Positions 56,797 to 64,000 of a stretch of DNA of 64,000 bases are shown here, in pieces. A model generated the notes under the pieces. That model searched no databases. It was not told the origin of the DNA and saw only the letters and a program-made list of their open reading frames with translations. Numbering within the stretch: position 1 is the first letter of the stretch; every line of letters begins with the position of its first letter. The translations under genes were made by a program, and so were the position numbers. Source of the stretch: Imbricaverruca yamaguchii (Eukaryota > Arthropoda > Thecostraca > Neoverrucidae); contig JAOTOL010001624.1 of assembly GCA_034440575.1 (NCBI GenBank), forward strand, positions 2,893,501-2,957,500. The letters are read 5' to 3'.

Positions 56797-57018
56797 CGAT
56801 AAGGCTGGGAGCAAGGTACCGAGGCGGTCGTATCGGCGCATTGACAGTACATTCAATTCGCAGTCAAGTTTCTGCCGTTGGACTGGAATTCCGGATCGGG
56901 TGGTGGGGCCAGGGTTCACGCAATAAGGCGTGAACCCTGGACTCTGCTTAATAATTCCACCCCGATCCATAAAGCCAACCAGGAAGAATTCGGACTGAAT
57001 TTCTTTCAAAAGGTTTTT
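56797..57018 (+). mobile_element. SINE-like element, family 3 copy 2
   Basis: Aligns end to end with the minus-strand copy at 26029-26245, from CGATAAGGCTGGGAGCAAGG to CGGACTGAATT. It contains a perfect 13-bp inverted repeat CCAGGGTTCACGC (56909-56921) with its complement at 56928-56940, which is only partly present in copy 1. No clear target duplication is seen. Confidence 0.7.
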
Positions 57019-57292
57019 AAGCTGAATTCACCATCCATTTCGAAGATGTTCGGCTTCGTCGCTACCCGAAACACCAGTATTCGTCGCTCAAAGCATGTAA
57101 TCGCCAGTAGCCGACGGGCCACACGTGACAGGTCACGGCCGCCGGGGCGGTGACCTGCCGTCTGAGAGACGCGCCGGCCGCCGGGGCGGCTGTGTGCAGT
57201 GTCGCGCGGCACCACACCGGGGCCGACGTGACCGACGGGGGTGTCGGCACAGACCGGCCGCGCGTCGGACACGACGGGGCGACCGGACCCCA
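57019..57292. other. CpG-rich spacer
   Basis: No gene is supported. Confidence 0.4.
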
Positions 57293-58206
57293 GCCGGGGC
57301 GGGGTGGCCGTGTCACACTGTGGCCTGGGTGGGGTGGTCGTGTCAAACTGTGGCCGGGGCGGGGTGGCCTTGTCCCACTGTGGCCGGGGCGGGGTGGCCG
57401 TGTCACACTGTGGCCGGGGCGGGGTGGCCGTGTCACACTGTGGCCGGGGCGGGGTGGCCGTGTCACACTGTGGCCGGGGCGGGGTGGCCGTGTCACACTG
57501 TGGCCGGGGCGGGGTGGCCGTGTCACACTGTGGCCGGGGTGGGGTGGCCGTGTCACACTGTGGCCGGGGTGGGGTGGCCGTGTCACACTGTGGCCGGGGC
57601 GGGGTGGCCGTGTCACACTGAGGCCGGGGTGGCCGTGTCACACTGCGGCCGGGGCGGGGTGGCCGTGTCACACTGGCCGGCGGGGCGGGGTGGCCGTGTC
57701 ACACTGTGGCCGGGCGGGGTGGCCGTGTCACACTGTGGCCGGGGGCGGGGTGGCCGGTCACACTGTGGCCGGGGGGGTGGCCGTGTCACACTGTGCCGGG
57801 GTGGCCGTGTCACACTGTGACCGGGGCGGGGTGGCCGTGTCACACTGCGGCCGGGGTGGCCGTGTCACACTGTGGCCGGGGCGGGGTGGCCGTGTCACAC
57901 TGCGGCCGGGGTGGGGTGGCCGTGTCACACTGTGGCCGGGGCGGGGTGGCCGGGGCGGGGTCGCCTGGGCGGGGTGGCCGTGTCACACTGTGGCCGGGGC
58001 GGGGTGGCCGTGTCACACTGTGGCCTGGGCGGGGTGGCCGTGTCACACTGTGGCCGGGGGGGGGTGGCCGTGTCACACTGTGGCCGGGGCGGGGTGGCCG
58101 TGTCACACTGTGGCCGGGGCGGGGTGGCCGTGTCACACTGTGGCCGGGGCGGGGTGGCCGTGTCACACTGTGGCCGGGGTGGCCGTGTCACACTGTGGCC
58201 GGGGTG
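57293..58206. repeat. 30-bp minisatellite, about 30 copies
   Basis: Units contain GGTGGCCGTGTCACACTGTG then GCCGGGGCGG. The 30-bp length keeps a ten-residue Gly/Arg/Val repeat in frame, giving frames of up to 416 codons (57150-58400) that include unrelated flanks; I do not regard them as genes. A disturbed zone with shortened units lies at about 57620-57860. Confidence 0.96.
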
Positions 58207-58349
58207 GGTCCGGGCCGGACCCCCGCCGGCCACTGCGTCGCGTTGTCGCACTGCGCACGTCGCCGCCAGCCCACGTGAATCAGCATCCACCGAGAAAAAC
58301 GCAAAGATGTATTGAGCGGTGTGGGCGCCCGTTCTGTGCATTCGCAGCC
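58207..58349. other. Spacer between arrays
   Basis: Short non-repetitive CG-rich spacer. Confidence 0.4.
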
Positions 58350-59674
58350 GACAGTGGGTGCCGTGGGTGGGTAATGACAGTGGGTGCCGTGGGTGGGTAA
58401 TGACAGTGGGTTCCACTGATGGGTACTGACAGTGGGTGCCGCTAGTGGGTAATGACAGTGGGTGCCGCTAGTGGGTGCCGCTGGTGGGTGCCGCTGGTGG
58501 GTGTCGCTGGTTGGTGCCGCTGGTGGGTGTCGCTGGTGAGTGTCGCTGGTTGGTGCCGCTGGTGGGTGTCGCTGGTGGGTGCCGCTGGTGGGTGCCGCTG
58601 GTGGTGTCGCTGGTGGGTGCCGCTGGTGGGTGTCGTGGTGGGTGTCGCTGGTTGGTGCCGCTGGTGGGTGTCGCTGGTTGGTGCCGCTGGTGGGTGTCGC
58701 TGGTTGGTGCCGCTGGTGGGTGCCGCTGGTGGGTGTCGCTGGTGGGTGTCGCTGGTTGGTGCGCTGGTGGGTGTCGCTGGTTGGTGCCGCTGGTGGGTGT
58801 CGCTGGTTGGTGCCGTGGTGGGTGTCGCTGGTTGGTGCCGCTGGTGGGTGTCGCTGGTGGGTGTCGCTGGTTGGTGCCGTGGTGGGTGTCGCTGGTGGGT
58901 GCCGCTGGTGGGTGCCGCTGGTGAGTATCGCTGGTGGGTGCCGCTGGTGGGTGCCGCTGGTGAGTGTCGCTGGTGGGTGTCGCTGGTTGGTGCCGCTGGT
59001 GGGTGTCGCTGGTTGGTGCCGCTGGTGGGTGTCGCTGGTTGGTGCCGCTGGTGGGTGTCGCTGGTTGGTGCCGCTGGTGGGTGTCGCTGGTGGGTTCGCT
59101 GGTTGGTGCCGCTGGTGGGTGTCGCTGGTGGGTGCCGCTGGTGGGTGCCGCTGGTGGTATCGCTGGTGGGTGCCGCTGGTGGGTGCCGCTGGTGAGTGTC
59201 GCTGGTGGGTGTCGCTGGTTGGTGCGCTGTGGGTGTCGCTGGTTGGTGCCGCTGTGGGTGTCGTGGTGGGTGTCGCTGGTTGGTGCCGCTGGTGGTGTCG
59301 CTGGTGGTGCCGCTGGTGGGTGTCGCTGGTGGGTGTCGTGGTTGTGCCCTGGTGGTGTCGCTGGTGGGTGTCGCTGGTTGGTGCCGCTGGTGGTGGTGCC
59401 GCTGGTGGGTGTCGCTGGGGGTGGTGGGGTGCCGCTGGTGGGTGCCGCTGGTGAGTATCGCTGGTGGGTGCCGCTGGTGGGTGCCGCTGGTGGGTGCCGC
59501 TGGTGGGTGCCGCTGGTGGGTGCCGCTGGTGGGTGCCGCTGGTGGGTGCCGCTGGTGGGTGCCGCTGGTGAGTGTCGCTGGTGGGTGCCGCTGGTGGGTG
59601 CCGCTGGTGGGTGCCGCTGGTGGGTGCCGCTGGTGGGTGCCGCTGGTGGGTGCCGCTGGTGGGTGCCGCTGGTC
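58350..59674. repeat. 13-bp minisatellite, about 95 units
   Basis: The array begins with 26-bp units (GACAGTGGGTGCCGTGGGTG plus GGTAAT) that are dimers of the later 13-bp unit GCTGGTGGGTGCC. Monomers then alternate GGTGCC, GGTGTC and TTGGTG forms, and become uniform in the last 250 bp. All frames are open. Confidence 0.95.
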
Positions 59675-59769
59675 CCGGCGGTGGCCGACATTGACGCCAT
59701 GTGACGGACGTTGATGTACAGCGCTTCAGCTAGATATTGCACCCGGGCTGTGACAGACGATGGACCTTC

Positions 59770-59970
59770 CTCGTGATCAGCACTGGATCCCGCTTGTGAT
59801 CAGCACTGGATCCCGCTTGTGATCAGCACTGGATCTCGCTTGTGATCAGCACTGGATCTCGCTTGTGACCAGCACTGGATCCCGCTTGTGATCAGCACTG
59901 GATCTCGCTTGTGATCAGCACTGGATCCCGCTTGTGATCAGCACTGGATCCCGCTTGTTATCAGCACTGG
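59770..59970. repeat. 23-bp minisatellite, about 9 copies
   Basis: Units GATCAGCACTGGATCCCGCT then TGT, with ATCTCGC variants, are highly regular. Confidence 0.95.
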
Positions 59971-60026
59971 AGTTCGTTCTCGACGTGCTTCAGTCCGTGA
60001 CATGCACGGTGTGCGGGCATCGGGGT

Positions 60027-60153
60027 GGATATCCTGCACTGTCAGGTAGTGAGAACTGTTGTCTGATGTGATGTCCTGCACTGTTAGATAGTGAAAACTG
60101 GTGTCCGATGTGATGTCCTACACTGTTAGATAGCGAAAACTGCTGTCTGATGA
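60027..60153. repeat. 42-bp tandem repeat, 3 copies
   Basis: Three units share ATGTCCTGCACTGTTAGATA and GTGAAAACT-type words at 42-bp spacing. Confidence 0.8.
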
Positions 60154-61054
60154 GATGGAGGTCACGGGTCAAGTGAAGGCATACCCGAGCTCACGATTGG
60201 TACTGTGCTCCTTCGTCCCCGGATGCTCCAATTGTCTTTTCCCGGGGAAGTTTGCATCATATCCTTGCATCCACAGCCAAGCCAACCCTCTCGATTAAGA
60301 CTGCACCTGGAGGTGTGACCTGACCTGTCGGGTCAGTCCGGCCGGGCAACCATTATTACAGTGTCACCTCACAGCTGCCTATGACAGCGAGCAAGCGGAA
60401 ACAGAGGCTTTTTTTTTTCAAACTCGCATGCTCGCAAGCTGTGGTGCTGCGGTGAATCCTCACCTGCTGTTCACCCGTGCTGCCAAGGGGATGAACACAA
60501 ATAGCAACACACCGGCTGGCCTTCTGTTCCGTCGCAAGTCATTGGCACACGCACTACGTGAGAAGTAAATCATTTCATGCTCAGATCCGTTTACTCGCAT
60601 CGTAACTCGAAGCCGACCGGCGAAATTCCCTTGAGCGCACTGTTGTTCATGCCGCCGCTGGAGCTGATGCTGGTCAGCACAGCACACTCATTACGCAATT
60701 CGCGCGCAGATGTCGACACCATTTGTGGGAAAACGTCTTTGTTGGAGGGAAGAAAGTGCTGAACTGCCCCCAACTTGGATCAATACTGTTTTAGCGCACC
60801 TGCATCTGCTGGTCGTGAAATAATTGCACAGACTCACACCGGATGCTGTTGTCGTGGGTGTTCGAAAAGCGAACACCCGCAAACGGTGAATCCAAAAGTG
60901 GTCCAGGACGGCACGAGGCAGCAGAAGGGGTGCGAAACGGAGTGCAGCCTTTCATCGAACCAGACTCATTGCCTACCCTGAACAGGATAGAACAGTGTCG
61001 CTTTCATCAGGCCTATATAGCATTCCCCGATGAGACCAGACAGTGACAGCAGGG
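60154..61054. other. Unique DNA, no supported gene
   Basis: A T-run lies near 60410. No conserved protein is recognised. Confidence 0.4.
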
Positions 61055-61150
61055 CGTCCCTCAGCAGGATTGGACAGTGTCGCCTTCAGCGTGACTGGAC
61101 GGCGTCCCCCCCCCCCCCAGCACGACGGAGACGGCGTCCCCTCAGCACGA
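61055..61150. repeat. Short degenerate ~24-bp repeat
   Basis: Irregular units combine CAGCA(C/G)GA and GACGGCGTCCCC words, including a C-run. Confidence 0.5.
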
Positions 61151-61340
61151 CGGGGACTGACGCACAGCCCTAGAGTCGACTCGTCGGACCAGCTGGGCAC
61201 CTTCACCTGGACAAAGGCGCACTCAGCACCTTCCGTCCGCTCTGCCGGGCGTCCATCGATCGCCGGCCAAGCCTGGGCGGGCCGACGCGGTTCGCTGTCG
61301 CCGCCGCTGCCGCACGTGATCGCGGACCTCGAGGCTTGCA

Positions 61341-61938
61341 TCGACTGTGCGGCAACGCGGTCAGATGTGGCACGACTTCGCTGCCACAGACCACCTCCCA
61401 CCGACTGTGTGGCACCGGCGCGGTCGATGTGCACGCCACGACCACCCCACCGACGTGGCCGTCGGATGTGGCACGACTTCGGTGTCACAGACCACCTCCC
61501 ACCGACTGTGCGGCAACGCGGTCAGATGTGGCACGACTTCGCTGCCACAGACCACCTCCCATCGACTGTGTGGCAGCGCGGTCAGATGTGGCACGACTTC
61601 GGTGCCACAGACCACCTCCCACCGACTGTGTGGCAGCGCGGTCAGATGTGTGGCCGACTTGACTTCGTGCCACAGACCACCTCCCACCGACTGTGTGGCA
61701 GCGCGGTCAGATGTGGCACGACTTCGGTGCCACAGACCACCTCCCATCGACTGTGTGGCAGCGCGGTCAGATGTGGCACGACTTCGGTGCCACAGACCAC
61801 CTCCCACCGACTGTGTGGCAGCGCGGTCAGATGTGGCACGACTTCGGTGCCACAGACCACCTCCCACCGACTGTGTGGCAGCGCGGTCAGATGTGGCACG
61901 ACTTCGGTGCCACAGACCACCTCCCACCGACTGTGTCG
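61341..61938. repeat. 60-bp hairpin-forming satellite, about 10 copies
   Basis: Units of 60 bp are highly similar, and length is kept nearly exact except for two disturbed units at about 61400-61460 and 61650-61670. Each contains TGTGGCAC and GTGCCACA, an 8-bp stem around a short loop with CTTCGG at its base. The in-frame length makes long ORFs on both strands; they have no recognisable fold. Confidence 0.95.
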
Positions 61939-62063
61939 AGCACATCCGAGCCATGAAGCCGTAAACACTCGCCGATCGCCACCGAATCTTGCCATGCTCA
62001 TAAATCCAACGCACGGCTTACCCTCGCTGCAAACAAAGAGGCCGCTGTCGCGACATCCCGCTC

Positions 62064-62345
62064 GGGGACTCAGCTTCTGACCCCGTGGTCGGATCTGAGC
62101 CTCAAATCTTTGGACTCGGCGTCTGACCCCGTGGTTGGATCTGAACCTCAAACCTTGGGACTCGGCGTCTGACCCCGTGGTCGGATCTGAGCCTCAAATC
62201 TTGGGACTCGGCGTCTGACCCCGTGGTCGGATCTGAGCCTCAAATCTTGGGACTCGGCTTCTGACCCCGTGGTCGGATCTGAACCTCAAATCTTGGGACT
62301 CGGCGTCTGACCTCGTGGTCAGGTCTGACCCACAAGTCTTTGGAC
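62064..62345. repeat. 46-bp satellite, left part, 6 copies
   Basis: Units contain GGGACTCGGCGTCTGACCCC, GTGGTCGGATCTGA and CCTCAAATCTT. The last unit changes to ACCCACAAGTCTT, the form found in the right part. Confidence 0.93.
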
Positions 62346-62574
62346 TAGGGCTTTTTCCTTTTGTTCAGGTCCGCCACTCAAGATCAGTCCCCTCCTCTTA
62401 CCCAACGACTGTAAGCACCCCACAATAACACCATAAAATAAAAAAGTAAATTCGTGGCAGTATCAGCTAAGAGATGGAAAAAAAATAAACAAGCATACAA
62501 AGCACCAGGTATTAGAGCAATAAAACTAATAATAAAGAATACTGTTACTAGTCATACCCAAAGACCATGCCCAA
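62346..62574. other. A-rich interruption of the 46-bp satellite
   Basis: About 230 bp of A-rich DNA separates two parts of the same satellite, suggesting an insertion. No tRNA-like head or clear target duplication was found. Confidence 0.4.
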
Positions 62575-62745
62575 AGACTTCTGACCTCATGCTCAAGTTC
62601 GACCCACAAGTCTCGGGATTTGACTTCTGACCCCGTGGTCGAGTCTGACCAACAAGTCTCGGGACTTGGCTTCTGATCCTGTGATCGAGTCTGACCCTAA
62701 AGTCTCGGGACTCAGTTTCTGACCCACAAGTCTCGGCCACTCTGG
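62575..62745. repeat. 46-bp satellite, right diverged part
   Basis: About four units of 43-46 bp contain GACCCACAAGTCTCGGGACT and TTCTGACCC words and are more diverged than the left part. Confidence 0.75.
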
Positions 62746-62835
62746 TCACGGAACAAAACACCTCAAACTGAAAACTGCGCCATGGATTGTGAAGCACATC
62801 TAGAAACAGCGTGCATAACCTGGAGAATAAACAGT

Positions 62836-62857
62836 AATATATATATATATATATATA
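62836..62857. repeat. (TA)n microsatellite
   Basis: Short perfect TA run. Confidence 0.9.
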
Positions 62858-63812
62858 ACAACGAGTCCGCGGTTGAGCACTAAGATGTATTATGAAAAAG
62901 CGATATCTGCGATATTTTGCAACCATATCTGGTTGCAAAGCAAACATAGTTTACTCCGCGGACGATTTGCAAATTATCCAAGCTGGAATACCCACCAAGG
63001 TCTCGACCTTCTACTGTACCCAGAAAGAAAATGTCCGATGAATCTGGTCGATTGTATATATATATACATATGTGTGTGTGTGTGTGTCTGTGTGTGCGTG
63101 CATGCGCCTATGTGTGTGGGGGGTATGTGTGCACGCGCGATAGTAAGTTGACTAATCTATGCTGTTAAGCAGTTGCTGTTCCAGTCTCTTCCTCGGGCTG
63201 TAGTTGCTCCCAGTATCAATGGACAACCTCTTTCAATCTGGCTTCTGTCGCGTTGCAACGGCGAGCCAGTGTCGGGTGACGCGTGCTGCCTTGGTCGTGA
63301 CATCCGCGCCTTTCACACCGCGTGGCTCGGTGAAATGTTCGCCACTTGCACCACAGCAATGGCGTCTGTGTGTCCGCCGCAGCTCCGGTTGATGGCTGTT
63401 TGAAGGTGTCAGTGCCGCAGTAGGGGTCAGCCGAGGCCTGATCTGACCCCCCCCCCTGCCGCAATGGGCGTCAGTCTGCGCCGTCACGCCGTGTCCGGCC
63501 GCAATAGCCCGGCTGACAAGCATGATCGCAGCCGACAGTGTCTCCGCGGCGTGGCGCCCGGTCGGTTCCAATAGCGCGCCGGTTGTCGGTCCAATCTCGT
63601 GCGGCGGCGACAGCCGCGCGACGTGTGAACACTTCACGGTCGATCGAGCGGGTCGGCCCGCGCGGCGACCTTTCGGGTATGCAGACAACCGGATTAGCTC
63701 GGAGCACGGCCGTGTCGCACTCCGGTGCCGGCCACGATCGGCGGTAAACACGACGCGGCGCGCGCCGTTTCACGGAATCGCGGCCGGTGCCGAACTCGTC
63801 GGCTGTCCGTCG
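62858..63812. other. Unique DNA becoming CpG-rich
   Basis: A TA/GT compound microsatellite lies at about 63055-63119 and a C-run near 63448-63457. From about 63540 the sequence is CpG-rich and open on both strands by composition. No TATA box or conserved protein is seen. Confidence 0.4.
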
Positions 63813-63986
63813 CCGAACTGCCGGACTGCCGGACTGCCGGACTGCCGGACTGCCGGACTGCCGAACTGCCGGACTGCCGGACTGCCGAACTGCCGGACTG
63901 CCGGACTGCCGGACTGCCGGACTGCCGGACTGCCGGACTGCCGGACTGCCGGACTGCCGGACTGCCGAACTGCCGGACTGCCGAAC
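63813..63986. repeat. 8-bp minisatellite, about 21 copies
   Basis: GGACTGCC repeats with occasional GAACTGCC units, ending close to the window edge. Confidence 0.95.
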
Positions 63987-64000
63987 TCTTTCCGAACTCC

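Noticed and set aside
57293..58206. Recombination-signal-like CACTGTG heptamers in the 30-bp array
   Set aside because: No nonamer at 12 or 23 bp spacing; the word is just part of the repeat unit.
57150..58400. A 416-codon frame and similar long frames in the 25-, 28-, 33- and 34-bp arrays
   Set aside because: They are translations of tandem repeats without stop codons. Several frames on both strands are open at once, indels break the phase, and no domain is visible.

Overview
The window is eukaryotic nuclear DNA, almost certainly from an invertebrate animal and perhaps an arthropod or other marine invertebrate. I infer this from degraded CR1/jockey-type LINE reverse transcriptases, a Penelope-like element, three families of SINE (two clearly tRNA-derived), long minisatellites, CpG-rich islands with TATA boxes, and the lack of any bacterial-style gene packing. 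I found no complete, confidently identifiable host protein gene. Most long open frames are tandem repeats read in every frame.

Layout. 1-9 kb: mostly unique DNA with a gene-like frame carrying one stop (3095-3673), CpG-rich stretches (3.7-4.2, 6.9-7.4 and 8.6-9.1 kb), a decayed LINE (7.69-8.08 kb) and a poly-T/TA tract. 9.5-21.2 kb: a minisatellite block with units of 33, 21/23, 28, 25 and 23 bp and a (CCG)29 run, punctuated by two copies of a tRNA-derived SINE. 21.6-31.4 kb: a SINE with a perfect 15-bp target duplication, short arrays, a 43-bp satellite split by another SINE, a Penelope-like remnant with inverted terminal arms (27.4-28.95 kb) that itself carries a nested SINE, and a degenerate 20-21 bp array. 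34.3-36.2 kb: a small element bounded by long direct repeats with a gag-like reading frame and no polymerase, next to a 31-bp minisatellite and a CpG/TATA/initiator promoter candidate at 37.07 kb. 39.2-40.4 kb: a truncated LINE sitting inside a minisatellite. 42.4-42.9 kb: an AT-hook-like open frame, the best candidate for a conserved protein. 45.0-46.2 kb: a giant AC/TACA microsatellite. 48.6-64 kb: a second minisatellite block (27, 39, 34, 30, 13, 23, 42, 60, 46 and 8 bp units) plus an old ~250-bp satellite and a second copy of a dispersed repeat.

Roughly a quarter of the window is tandem repeat. The genes do not form a pathway. The biology here is repeat turnover: arrays that expand, flip and are used as landing sites, and retroelements that insert into arrays and into each other. 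The most unusual items are the paired opposite-orientation minisatellites that share a core (9.5-12.4 kb), the gag-only terminal-repeat element, the inverted-arm Penelope remnant with a hammerhead-like motif, the two-locus 20-21 bp degenerate repeat, and the hairpin-forming 60-bp satellite.
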